A DNA stretch of 54,047 bases, from NCBI GenBank assembly GCA_003213375.1, contig QCNA01000004.1, positions 1-54,047 of the forward strand, given 5' to 3'. The notes under the pieces are model-generated. The model saw only the letters and a program-made list of their open reading frames with translations. It was not told the origin of the DNA and ran no database searches. Position numbers and translations under genes: made by a program. Positions 10,271 to 18,982 of the stretch are shown here, one piece after another. The DNA comes from Prochlorococcus sp. AG-424-A03. Lineage in GTDB: Bacteria; Cyanobacteriota; Cyanobacteriia; PCC-6307; Cyanobiaceae. The stretch's first letter is position 1. Every line of letters begins with the position of its first letter.

Positions 10271-12073
10271 ATGTCAGATATTAATATAGGCTTACTTGCA
10301 GAAAATCAAAACTTATCAGAATTTGAAATTACCGAAAATTTTTCTTGTGTAAGATTCTTAGACAAAAATAAAGAAAGATTTGAACTTGAATTTAACCTTG
10401 AAAAAGGAACCTCTTTTAATACTTTTTTGATTAGAAGTCATGAAGAACTTTTTATTATTCATCCACCTGAGAAACAATATTTAAATTCATTTAATAAAGT
10501 AATTTCTAGGTTTTGCCATCAATTTACATTAAATAAAATCAACTTCATTTCTGGTCACATTAATCCCCAAATTATTGAAACCATAAAAAATATAAGTACC
10601 CAATTTCAAAACACAACTATTACTTGCTCTAATCCAGGTTATAAACTTATTAGCGAACTTTGGAATCAAAGAAATCCTACCCTAAAAAACTTTATTGAAA
10701 TTCAATTACCTGAAGTAAAGATAATCAAAAAAGAACTTAATTTAGAATTAGATAACATTTCACTTGAGTTAATTCCTATTCCAACAGCACGTTGGCCTGG
10801 TGGACTGATAATTTATGAACGTAATCAAGAAATACTTCTTAGTGAAAAAATTTTCTCTGCACATATTGCATCTAAATATTGGTCTGAAACAAATCGAGTT
10901 AGTACTGAAATTGATAGGAAACATTTTTATGATTGCTTGATGGCACCAATGTCTAATCAAGTAGTATCAATAACTGAAAAAATTGTAGATTATGACATTA
11001 AAACCATCGCACCATTACATGGTCCCGCGATCGAATATAGCTTAAAAAGCTTTTTAAATGACTATATTAGATGGGGTGAGAATCTCTCAACAAATAATGC
11101 TAAGATCGCTCTGATATATGCAAGTGCTTATGGAAATACAGCCTCAATAGGTGATGCATTGGCTAAAGGGATTAATAGAACTTCTGTAGAAGTTGAAAGT
11201 ATTAATTGTGAATTTACACCTAATGATGTACTTGTGAAATCTATCCAAAATGCTGATGGGTACTTAATTGGCTCACCCACATTAGGTGGTCACGCCCCAA
11301 CTCCGATAGTTAGTGCATTAGGAACATTGTTAGCAGAGGGTAATAGAGATAAGCCAGTCGGAATTTTTGGCAGTTTTGGCTGGAGCGGCGAAGCTATAGA
11401 TTTACTTGAAACAAAATTAAAAGACGGTGGTTTTAAGTTTAGTTTTGACCCTATAAGGATTAAATTTAGTCCAAATAAGCCAAAGATTAAAGAGTTAGAA
11501 GAAATAGGAACACACTTTGGAAGAAAAATCATAAAAAAAGCAAAGAAAAAACCCAGAAAATCAGATACTGGAATGATTACAAGCAAAACGGATCCAAAGT
11601 TACAAGCTCTTGGAAGAGTAATTGGTTCACTTTGTGTCCTGACAGCTTCTAAAGGCAAAGATGAGAATAATATTAAAGGAGCTATGCTTGCATCTTGGGT
11701 TAGTCAAGCAAGTTTTTCTCCGCCCGGGTTAAGTATTGCAGTAGCAAAAGATAGATCGGTAGAGTCTCTTCTGCAAATAGGAGATTCATTCGCTTTAAAT
11801 ATTCTTAGTGAAAAAGATTTTAAAGAACCTTTGAAAAGATTCACAAAGCCCTTTGCACCTGGAGAAGATAGATTTGAGGGAATAAAGATTGAATTAACTC
11901 CTAATGAACAGATAATCATCCCTGAATCGCTCGCATGGTTAGATGCTTCTGTAAAAGAGAGAATGGAATGTGGAGATCATTGGGTAATTTACGCCGAAGT
12001 ACTACACGGTAATATACTAAGATCCGATAGTCTAACGGCAGTTCATCACCGCAAAACAGGGGCTAACTATTAA
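10271..12073 (+). CDS. flv1: Flavodiiron protein with degenerate diiron site (Flv1-like)
   Basis: This is the partner flavodiiron protein, 600 aa, with the same three-domain order as the gene before it. At the diiron site the HxExDH motif reads HINPQI. The third His region reads ARWPGG instead of LHWPD, and the bridging Asp region reads LLSEKIFS instead of YTCDAFG. Only the first and last His (in SGHINP and PLHGP) are kept. Loss of these ligands is the known mark of the Flv1/Flv2 class. The flavodoxin domain (IYASAYGNTASIGDALAKG) and flavin-reductase domain look intact. It is co-directional with the FMN reductase 17 bases downstream. Confidence 0.85.
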   Translation: MSDINIGLLAENQNLSEFEITENFSCVRFLDKNKERFELEFNLEKGTSFNTFLIRSHEELFIIHPPEKQYLNSFNKVISRFCHQFTLNKINFISGHINPQIIETIKNISTQFQNTTITCSNPGYKLISELWNQRNPTLKNFIEIQLPEVKIIKKELNLELDNISLELIPIPTARWPGGLIIYERNQEILLSEKIFSAHIASKYWSETNRVSTEIDRKHFYDCLMAPMSNQVVSITEKIVDYDIKTIAPLHGPAIEYSLKSFLNDYIRWGENLSTNNAKIALIYASAYGNTASIGDALAKGINRTSVEVESINCEFTPNDVLVKSIQNADGYLIGSPTLGGHAPTPIVSALGTLLAEGNRDKPVGIFGSFGWSGEAIDLLETKLKDGGFKFSFDPIRIKFSPNKPKIKELEEIGTHFGRKIIKKAKKKPRKSDTGMITSKTDPKLQALGRVIGSLCVLTASKGKDENNIKGAMLASWVSQASFSPPGLSIAVAKDRSVESLLQIGDSFALNILSEKDFKEPLKRFTKPFAPGEDRFEGIKIELTPNEQIIIPESLAWLDASVKERMECGDHWVIYAEVLHGNILRSDSLTAVHHRKTGANY

Positions 12074-12090
12074 ATTTATTTATCTAATTT

Positions 12091-12615
12091 ATGACTGAAA
12101 CAAAAGATCTAATAATCATTACGGCTAGTTGTGGTAAAAATCTAGAACTTTCTGAAAAATTTCTTGAAAAAAGTAATGAACTTAAAATAAATTCTGAAAT
12201 TTTAGATCTTACCACTCTTGATATTCCATTATTTAATCCAAGAATTCACAGCAAAGAAAATATTCCAAATGAAATAAAAAAATTAAAAAAAAAGCTTTTC
12301 AAAATTGAAAGATGGGTAATTTGTGCGCCTGAATATAATGGATCCATACCTCCCATTCTCTCCAACTTCATAGCATGGCTTTCTATTTCAGGAGATGACT
12401 TTAGGAATTTATTTAATGGTCAACCGATTGCAATTGCAACATTTTCTGGTGGCATAGGGTTAGAACTGCTGACCTCATTACGCATTCAATTAGTGCATTT
12501 AGGAAGTCAAGTATTAGGGAGACAACTTTTGTCCTCATATAGTAAACCTATAGATACAAAAACTATTGAAGATATTATTCAAAGACTTTTACAAATGAAC
12601 AAATTAAAAACATAA
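12091..12615 (+). CDS. NADPH-dependent FMN reductase family protein
   Basis: This is a 174-aa flavodoxin-fold reductase. The N-terminus IIITASCGKNLELSEKFLEK resembles the phosphate-binding loop of the NADPH:FMN reductase family, and ICAPEYNGSIPPILSNFIAWLS is the family's diagnostic PEYNGS segment. FSGGIGLELL follows near residue 125. Lying third in the operon after two flavodiiron genes, it may supply reduced flavin or electrons to them; that is inference from position. A general quinone or FMN reductase is equally possible. Confidence 0.8.
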   Translation: MTETKDLIIITASCGKNLELSEKFLEKSNELKINSEILDLTTLDIPLFNPRIHSKENIPNEIKKLKKKLFKIERWVICAPEYNGSIPPILSNFIAWLSISGDDFRNLFNGQPIAIATFSGGIGLELLTSLRIQLVHLGSQVLGRQLLSSYSKPIDTKTIEDIIQRLLQMNKLKT

Positions 12616-12637
12616 ACATTTAAAACCTAATTAAATA

Positions 12638-14428
12638 TTATCCTTTTTCATTCCAAACTTTCAAAATTTCTCTAGCCATAGGCAATGCATGAACAGACCC
12701 CCCACCGGGCGTATTTTGTGCAAAAGCAACTACAAGTAATTCGCTTTTTTCAGAAGGAGTAAAGCAAACGAACCAAGCATGATCTAATCCACCTTCGCCA
12801 TCTTCAGCAGTTCCAGTTTTGCCTGAAACTGGAGGTAAATTTGAAACCCCATAATTAATTGATACTCCTGTGCCAGACTCTACGACTTTCCTGAGACCAC
12901 TTTTTATCAACTGGATATTATTTGAGTCAATATCGATTTTTATAGGTTTTTTATCTGAAAGATTTTCTTCATCATTTTTAACCAAATAGGGAGTAACTAG
13001 ATAACCTCCATTTGAAATTGCAGCATATGCTCTGGCAATTTGAATAGGGGTAACTTGTACAACAAATTGTCCAATAGACATACTCGCAATATCTTCTGGA
13101 ACCCAGGGGGTTCTTCCTGGTTGCCCCCAACCTCTGCCTTCTTTAGCCCATTCACTACTCGCTACTAATCCTATATTTTCTTGTTCAGAAATTTCAATTC
13201 CAGATAAGGAATTAAAACCTAGCTTTCGTGAGATCTTATGAATTTCATCTACTCCAACTCCATAACCTACTTGATAAAAAAAAGTATTACTAGAAACTCT
13301 TAAGGCATCTTCATAACCTATTACCCCAAAGCCTAAGTCATTATGCTCTCTAAAACATTGGCTCCCATAAGTTATACATGGTTTCGTATCTAACATGGTT
13401 TCTCTGGGGAATTTTCCACTTTCCAAGCCAGCTAAAGCCGTTACAATTTTCCAAACGCTCCCTGGATCGTAAGCATTTAATGCTCTATTAAATAATGGTT
13501 TTTCAGGAGAATTAAAAAGCTTATTATATTCTTCCTCAGGTTTAAAATCCTTTGAGAAAAAATTTAAATCAAATGTAGGTTTACTTGTCATTGCTCTTAT
13601 AGCACCATCTCTTGGATCCATTACTATTATGGCTCCAGCTTTTTTATCTTTAAGAACTTCCTCAGCGACTAATTGCAGATTAAGGTCGATTGTTAGTTCA
13701 ATATCATTACCTTGTACTGGAGGTTTTACACCTAATGATCTTTGAAATTTTCCTAATGAATTCACTTCAACCATTTCTCCACCCCATTCACCTCTTATAT
13801 AATCTTCGTAAACATATTCAATTCCAGTTCTACCGATTAAATCATTTAATTTATAACCATTCTTAGATAAGGTTTTATATTCTAATTCAGTAATTGGCTG
13901 AGTATACCCAATTACATGGGCAGCAAGGGATTTATAAGGATAATTTCTAATTAATTTGGTAGCTATTTCAAAACTAGTTAAATTACCTTCATTCTCCTTA
14001 AATTTTATTAATTGATCTACATTTAAGTCCTCAAGAATAATTACTGAAAGTTTCTGATTTTTAAGACCATCAGAGTATTTTTTATGAATTACTTTACTAT
14101 CAATATTTAACAATTTAGAAATAGTCGATTTATGTTTTTCCCAATTGCTTTTTTTAATAGACTGAGGCTTTATTATTAAAGAATATTTAACTCTACTATC
14201 TGCTAAAACATAACCGTTTTTATCAAGTATTCTTCCGCGTATTGGCTGTGAAGCAATAAGTCTGATCCTATTCTCATCTGACATCTTCTTAAAAGATTCA
14301 TAATTTAAAAGTTGTAAAAAAATTAACCTTAATAGTATTAATAAAAAGGAAACAGAAGAAAAAATAAGTAAGACTAGAGGTTGTCTTTTTAATGAAAAAA
14401 CGTTTTTATGAGGATTTGTTTTTATCAA
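12638..14428 (-). CDS. mrdA: Penicillin-binding protein 2, peptidoglycan D,D-transpeptidase
   Basis: This class B PBP crosslinks peptidoglycan, probably during cell elongation. It has one N-terminal membrane anchor (about 17-41), a dimerisation domain (IRGRILDKNGYVLADS, about 63-78; GRTGIEYVYEDYIRGEWG) and a transpeptidase domain. The catalytic motifs are S324-V-W-K, S379-S-N and K537-T-G. The 596-aa length fits PBP2. The start is TTG at 14428; no ATG is suitably placed. A 47-codon ORF ends 11 bases upstream on the same strand, so the two may be co-transcribed. PBP3/FtsI is the alternative, but the dimerisation-domain motifs favour PBP2. Confidence 0.9.
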   Translation of the reverse strand: MIKTNPHKNVFSLKRQPLVLLIFSSVSFLLILLRLIFLQLLNYESFKKMSDENRIRLIASQPIRGRILDKNGYVLADSRVKYSLIIKPQSIKKSNWEKHKSTISKLLNIDSKVIHKKYSDGLKNQKLSVIILEDLNVDQLIKFKENEGNLTSFEIATKLIRNYPYKSLAAHVIGYTQPITELEYKTLSKNGYKLNDLIGRTGIEYVYEDYIRGEWGGEMVEVNSLGKFQRSLGVKPPVQGNDIELTIDLNLQLVAEEVLKDKKAGAIIVMDPRDGAIRAMTSKPTFDLNFFSKDFKPEEEYNKLFNSPEKPLFNRALNAYDPGSVWKIVTALAGLESGKFPRETMLDTKPCITYGSQCFREHNDLGFGVIGYEDALRVSSNTFFYQVGYGVGVDEIHKISRKLGFNSLSGIEISEQENIGLVASSEWAKEGRGWGQPGRTPWVPEDIASMSIGQFVVQVTPIQIARAYAAISNGGYLVTPYLVKNDEENLSDKKPIKIDIDSNNIQLIKSGLRKVVESGTGVSINYGVSNLPPVSGKTGTAEDGEGGLDHAWFVCFTPSEKSELLVVAFAQNTPGGGSVHALPMAREILKVWNEKG

Positions 14429-14439
14429 AAATATAAAAT

Positions 14440-14583
14440 TTATTTAAATATTGTTTTTTCCAATAAAGCAATAGTTGATTTTATTTCTTTAAGTTTTACA
14501 ATTAAATCTTTATAATTACTCTCTTCAGAGTTCACATTAAAACCATCCTTTTCAATATTATTTGAATTCAAATTTCCACTCAT
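14440..14583 (-). CDS. Small hypothetical protein (47 aa) preceding the PBP2 gene
   Basis: The frame runs from an ATG with a clear Shine-Dalgarno-like AAGGA 9-10 bases upstream to a TAA 11 bases before the mrdA start. The peptide begins MSGNLNSNNIEKDGFN and ends in an amphipathic, lysine-rich stretch (KLKEIKSTIALLEKTIFK) that could form a short coiled coil. It has no signal peptide or Cys. I do not recognise a family. The ribosome-binding site is better than for most genes here and supports translation. It could be a real small protein tied to cell-wall growth or a leader ORF for mrdA; function is unknown. Confidence 0.5.
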   Translation of the reverse strand: MSGNLNSNNIEKDGFNVNSEESNYKDLIVKLKEIKSTIALLEKTIFK

Positions 14584-14694
14584 AAACTTTTTCCTTATTT
14601 TAAGCAATTATTCCAATTAATATAATTTTAAATAAAAAATTTATTTTTTAAAAATTAAATTAACTTAGATATTTAAAAAATTATCAAAAACAAA

Positions 14695-15303
14695 TTAATT
14701 CAATTGATCTAAATTTTGTTCAAAGTAAGGATTACAACTATTCTTTGATATCCCTAAAGACCATCCAACAAATGAAGAAATAAATATTGTGACGATTAAC
14801 GGCATAATTGCTTGTTGAGTATTTACAAGGCCAAACCATTCTCTCCAACTACTAAAAAATCTTTCTCTTTGAAATTTTCTTTTTTCATTTTCCAATAATC
14901 TGGCTTTTTTGGCGAAAGATTTTGTTACCCACTTTTCGAAAGGAATCTTTTTTATTATCGCCATTTTTCTCTCCACTTCCAATAATTGACCGGAACTGAG
15001 ATGAGGATGAAATGTACTTATCAATTCAAGAGTTTTTAAAAACATCTCAACAGTTGCATCTTTTATTAGCTTTTGCTCATGAGTTAAATCAGCCCATTCT
15101 ATTTCTGGATAAAAACGATTTCTATTTGGTGAAATTTGATCCTCTGACATTTGACCAGGTTCTCTGAGCCATCTATTAGTATTTTCATCAAATCTCCGCC
15201 AATATAGAAAAGGATTAATAAAAATTGTTTTACCAGATACTTTGACTACATCTTGTTGAAGATGATTAGTTATCTTTCTTTCAGAATTTTTCGATTTTAT
15301 CAA
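14695..15303 (-). CDS. Conserved-looking membrane protein of unknown function (202 aa)
   Basis: I do not recognise this protein. It has a soluble, basic, charged N-terminal part with a Trp/Arg-rich segment (about 35-47), then an amphipathic helix region rich in Lys/Arg (110-150). One hydrophobic segment follows at about 165-185 (MPLIVTIFISSFVGWSLGI), with a short C-terminal tail. That suggests a single-pass, C-terminally anchored protein with its bulk in the cytoplasm. The only plausible start is TTG at 15303; the first internal Met is residue 52. It may be a cyanobacteria-specific protein, but that was not checked. Confidence 0.7.
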   Translation of the reverse strand: MIKSKNSERKITNHLQQDVVKVSGKTIFINPFLYWRRFDENTNRWLREPGQMSEDQISPNRNRFYPEIEWADLTHEQKLIKDATVEMFLKTLELISTFHPHLSSGQLLEVERKMAIIKKIPFEKWVTKSFAKKARLLENEKRKFQRERFFSSWREWFGLVNTQQAIMPLIVTIFISSFVGWSLGISKNSCNPYFEQNLDQLN

Positions 15304-15383
15304 AAGTCTAAATTAATAATCTAATTAAAGATTATCTTTTATTGACTATTTTTCCAGAAATATAAAAAATTATCCCATGAATA

Positions 15384-16097
15384 TTAAGTTATTGATAACT
15401 GCCAGCGCTTCTTTAAATAATTACAGTATTCGCAATTTAAGGAAGGTTTTGGAAAAACATCCGAACGTAATAAATTAACCGTATCAATTATCTTATTTTC
15501 TACCCATGAAGTAGAACAATCTAATTTAATTAGATGTACTTCAAAATTTAATTGGTTATTAAATAACTTTTCATTTTTCTTTCCATTGAAATATAAAAGA
15601 TAAGCTTCTTTAGCTACTTGAAAACCGTTTTTTTTAAATAACCACTGATACATTTCTAATTGTCTCTTATAAGATTTTGCATAATCGTATTTATTAAACG
15701 TCTCAGACCAATCAAAATTATTTCTAGATGTTGCTTTTACATCAACGATAATAAGATCACCATTTTTTTTCTCCCAAATATCATCCACAGCTCCACCAAA
15801 ATCATAGTTATGTTCAATTGACTTATATCTTATCCCTTGAAAATTACTTCTCCAACGTTCTATATCTTTGTGTTTAAAAGGAACAGCATCAATACCATAT
15901 TCAATAAATAAAGGATGCGGCTTCTGAATTTTTCTGTAATAATCAAATTCATTTTTACACAAATTATCTACAGCTATATTTAAAGTGAAAGGTAATGAGG
16001 GTGGTTTTATTTTATATTTTTTATCAAGTACACAACATCTTGGACAACTAAGATATTTCTCAACGGTAGACCTACTTAATTTAAGAATCTCGTTCAT
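15384..16097 (-). CDS. PD-(D/E)XK nuclease family protein, Cas4/RecB-like
   Basis: This 237-aa protein has the core of a PD-(D/E)XK nuclease: D105 (GGAVDD), then D119-x-K121 in IIVDVKATS, and the QLEMY motif (Q146, Y150) that follows the catalytic core in RecB and Cas4. Cysteines flank the fold: C18, C21, C22 near the N-terminus (SCPRCC) and C222, C225 (CEYC) near the C-terminus. That placement suggests an Fe-S cluster as in Cas4 and AddB. No CRISPR array or other cas gene is in the window, so a DNA-repair role is more likely than adaptation. The exact activity is unknown. Confidence 0.75.
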   Translation of the reverse strand: MNEILKLSRSTVEKYLSCPRCCVLDKKYKIKPPSLPFTLNIAVDNLCKNEFDYYRKIQKPHPLFIEYGIDAVPFKHKDIERWRSNFQGIRYKSIEHNYDFGGAVDDIWEKKNGDLIIVDVKATSRNNFDWSETFNKYDYAKSYKRQLEMYQWLFKKNGFQVAKEAYLLYFNGKKNEKLFNNQLNFEVHLIKLDCSTSWVENKIIDTVNLLRSDVFPKPSLNCEYCNYLKKRWQLSIT

Positions 16098-16168
16098 TAG
16101 AATATATATTTTATTAAAAAAAATTTCTTACATGAATGAATATTAAATTTATTAGAAAATTTATTAAC

Positions 16169-17755
16169 TTACTCCCACTCAATAGTTCCAGGAGGTTTGC
16201 TTGTTATATCATAAACCACTCTATTCACTGAATCCACTTCGTTTACGATTCTATTTGAAATCCTCTCCAAAATCTTAAAAGGAATTTTTGACCAATCCGC
16301 TGTCATACCGTCCTCACTTGATACACAACGTAAAACTATTGGCCATGAATAAGTCCTTTTATCTCCCATCACTCCCACAGTTTTAACAGGTAACAATACT
16401 GCAAAAGCTTGCCAAATATCATTGTAAAGACCTGCTTTTTTAATTTCATCTCTCACTATCCAGTCTGCATCTCTTAAACAATCAAGTTTTTCATTATTTA
16501 CCTCTCCCAAAATTCTTATAGCTAGTCCAGGGCCTGGGAATGGATGCCTTTTTATAATTTCATCAGGCAAACCTAAAGCAGCGCCAACTTTTCGGACTTC
16601 ATCTTTAAAAAGTTTTCTTAATGGCTCGACTAATTTAAATTGCAAATCTTTTGGTAATCCACCAACATTATGATGACTCTTTATTTTTACAGCTATTCTT
16701 TCACCAGTCTTAGGATCAATATTAGTACCAGCACTTTCAATAACATCAGGATAAAGAGTACCTTGAGCTAAATACTGAAAAGGTCCCAATCTATTGCTTT
16801 CTTCCTCAAATACTCTAATAAATTCTTCGCCTATAATTTTTCTTTTTTGCTCTGGATCAGTAATACCTGTTAATTTGGCAATAAACCTTTCCCTTGCATT
16901 AATATATTCAACTTTTATATGAAATTTCTTATCAAAAAAATTCATTAAAAATTCTGGTTCACCTTTTCTCATGAAACCTTGGTCTATAAACATGCATGTA
17001 AGCTGATTTCCAATTGCTTTATTGAGAAGAAAAGCAAGAGTTGAGGAATCAACTCCTCCAGACAGCGCAAGCAAAACTTTTTTATTGCCGACTTGCTCTA
17101 TTATCCTGGGAATAGTTTCCTCTATGTAGGTTTCTGTTGTCCAATCAGCCGCACAACAAGAAATTTTATAAACAAAATTTTTAATTACCGTCATCCCAAA
17201 CTCTGAATGAATAACTTCAGGATGAAATTGTACTCCAAATAATTTCTTTACATCATTTGAAATTGCTGCATGGAGTGTATTCTCGGTATGAGCAATTTTA
17301 TTAAATCCATCAGGCAAACAATTAATAGAATCGCCATGACTCATCCACATAATAGATTTATCTTCTACATCAAAAAAGAGGTCAGATTCTTGGTCTATAT
17401 TTATTGGTGCTCTACCATATTCAGCTCTTTTAGTTGCGGAAATAACAGAGCCTCCAAGTTCTTTGACCATTAATTGCATTCCGTAGCATATGCCAAGAAT
17501 AGGAATTCCTAAATGAAAAATTTTTTCATCACATCTAGGAGCATTTTGTTCATATACAGAATTTGGGCCTCCACTCAAAATAATCCCTTTAGGGTTAATA
17601 TTTTTAATTTCCTCAATTGAAATGTAATTACTTACTACAAGAGAAAAAACATTAGTTTCTCTAACTCTTCTTGCAATCAATTCAGAATATTGAGATCCGA
17701 AATCCAAAATTAATATTGAAGGATCTCGTTCTTTTTTAAAAGTTATTTGACTCAT
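16169..17755 (-). CDS. guaA: GMP synthase (glutamine-hydrolysing)
   Basis: GuaA aminates XMP to GMP. The class I glutamine amidotransferase domain comes first: [19 protein letters not shown], nucleophile C90 in GICYGMQ, and FHPEVIHSE for the His/Glu pair. The ATP-pyrophosphatase domain follows with the SGGVDSS P-loop, and then the C-terminal dimerisation domain ending in GTIEWE. The 528-aa length is normal. It lies 54 bases downstream of cbiD on the same strand; the pairing has no obvious biochemical logic. Confidence 0.98.
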   Translation of the reverse strand: MSQITFKKERDPSILILDFGSQYSELIARRVRETNVFSLVVSNYISIEEIKNINPKGIILSGGPNSVYEQNAPRCDEKIFHLGIPILGICYGMQLMVKELGGSVISATKRAEYGRAPINIDQESDLFFDVEDKSIMWMSHGDSINCLPDGFNKIAHTENTLHAAISNDVKKLFGVQFHPEVIHSEFGMTVIKNFVYKISCCAADWTTETYIEETIPRIIEQVGNKKVLLALSGGVDSSTLAFLLNKAIGNQLTCMFIDQGFMRKGEPEFLMNFFDKKFHIKVEYINARERFIAKLTGITDPEQKRKIIGEEFIRVFEEESNRLGPFQYLAQGTLYPDVIESAGTNIDPKTGERIAVKIKSHHNVGGLPKDLQFKLVEPLRKLFKDEVRKVGAALGLPDEIIKRHPFPGPGLAIRILGEVNNEKLDCLRDADWIVRDEIKKAGLYNDIWQAFAVLLPVKTVGVMGDKRTYSWPIVLRCVSSEDGMTADWSKIPFKILERISNRIVNEVDSVNRVVYDITSKPPGTIEWE

Positions 17756-17809
17756 GTATAAAAGTTAACTCAATTTATTTACAAAAGCATAATGAATCAC
17801 AAATTAATC

Positions 17810-18922
17810 TTACTGAAAATAAGAAATATACTTATTACCGTTAATTCCAGCCCACCTTATTTTCCTTTTTCTATCAAAAATGATAGATGCGATTTCCATA
17901 TCGGTTTTTACATACCTATTTACATAAATAAAAGAACGTTTTTCGATAGTATTTGATAAATTCTTGAATAATTTATCAGCTAAAGATTTATTAAATCTTT
18001 CAAGAAGTTGTAATGCATTTTCAAGATTATCTAACTGAGATAATTCAACTATTATTTTGAGTGGTAACTTTTCTTGAACGGCTAAATAAACAAGAATCTC
18101 AATTCTTGCGTCAGCTAAATGATTATGTGTATGAAAAATACCTCCTGCTAATTTAATTAATTTCCCGTGATAACCGAAAAGGATTACAGTTTTGACTTTT
18201 TTTATTGCAGCATCAACTAATAATGGTCCTATCCAATTTCCAATTTTGATAATTGGCAAATTATGATTATAAGTTTTTGCCAAATTTAACCCATTTTCAC
18301 CAATAACAAATACAACTTCCCCATTAAAATCATTTTGAATTAACTTTGCTAAATTATTTTTAGCCTCTTCTAATTGATCAGGTGAAGCACTCGAATAAGT
18401 CTCAGCAGAAGTACCAATAATAGATAATCCATCAACAATGCCAAATGACCTATTACTAGTTCTTTCAGCTAAAAACGCTCCATTTGGGAAAATAATTTCT
18501 AATTTCAAATTAAAGCCTGCAGGAATAATATCTATTAAATTTTTATATAAAACTTCTTTGGCAAAATTAGAAATGCATATCTCTGATGTATCTTCTTTTA
18601 TGCCTACACCAGATCCTGCAATAATATTTATTGGAATTGTTTGAACAGGATTTTTAAAAGAAATTTTTTCTAAAGAGGCTATTGCCCATATCTCTAAGTT
18701 TTGTGTAATGTCAAGCTCTAAGCCGGATTTTGCAAAGGTAATTCCTAATGCATGCGAGCCATCTTTAAGTAAACCAGCAGAATGAATCTCGATTTTTATT
18801 TCTTTTTTTTTATTAGGAATTTTTATTAGTTCATAATTTTTAAATGGTAATCCTACTAGTTTTTTTAATGCTGACTTAGCAGCTCCAGCAACCCACAAAG
18901 GTAAAGAAAATCCTTTTTTCAA
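17810..18922 (-). CDS. cbiD: Cobalt-precorrin-5B C1-methyltransferase (anaerobic-type)
   Basis: CbiD methylates C1 of cobalt-precorrin-5B in the early-cobalt-insertion route to the corrin ring, the route used by cyanobacteria. The sequence shows LPLWVAGAAKSALKKL at the N-terminus in place of the usual TTGTCAAAA-type motif. It also has the ITFAKSGLELDITQ and GSGVGI regions, FGIVDGLSIIGTSAETYS (the family's GISIIGTTG-like block) and a HTHNHLADARIEIL segment near residue 270. At 370 aa the length is right. The altered N-terminal motif is the one oddity; I believe related forms occur in other marine cyanobacteria. Confidence 0.85.
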   Translation of the reverse strand: MKKGFSLPLWVAGAAKSALKKLVGLPFKNYELIKIPNKKKEIKIEIHSAGLLKDGSHALGITFAKSGLELDITQNLEIWAIASLEKISFKNPVQTIPINIIAGSGVGIKEDTSEICISNFAKEVLYKNLIDIIPAGFNLKLEIIFPNGAFLAERTSNRSFGIVDGLSIIGTSAETYSSASPDQLEEAKNNLAKLIQNDFNGEVVFVIGENGLNLAKTYNHNLPIIKIGNWIGPLLVDAAIKKVKTVILFGYHGKLIKLAGGIFHTHNHLADARIEILVYLAVQEKLPLKIIVELSQLDNLENALQLLERFNKSLADKLFKNLSNTIEKRSFIYVNRYVKTDMEIASIIFDRKRKIRWAGINGNKYISYFQ

Positions 18923-18982
18923 ATCAAGTAATTGAAAAATATATAATGAGAACTAATCTAAGAATGACCTATTTAATAAAAA

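Noticed and set aside
11290-11658. 122-aa minus-strand ORF inside the Flv1-like gene
   Set aside because: It lies wholly within a well-supported gene and has no recognisable motif.
15316-15335. ATAATCT/AGATTAT hairpin between the nuclease gene and the membrane-protein gene as a terminator
   Set aside because: All but two base pairs are A-T, and no convincing U tract follows on the transcribed strand.
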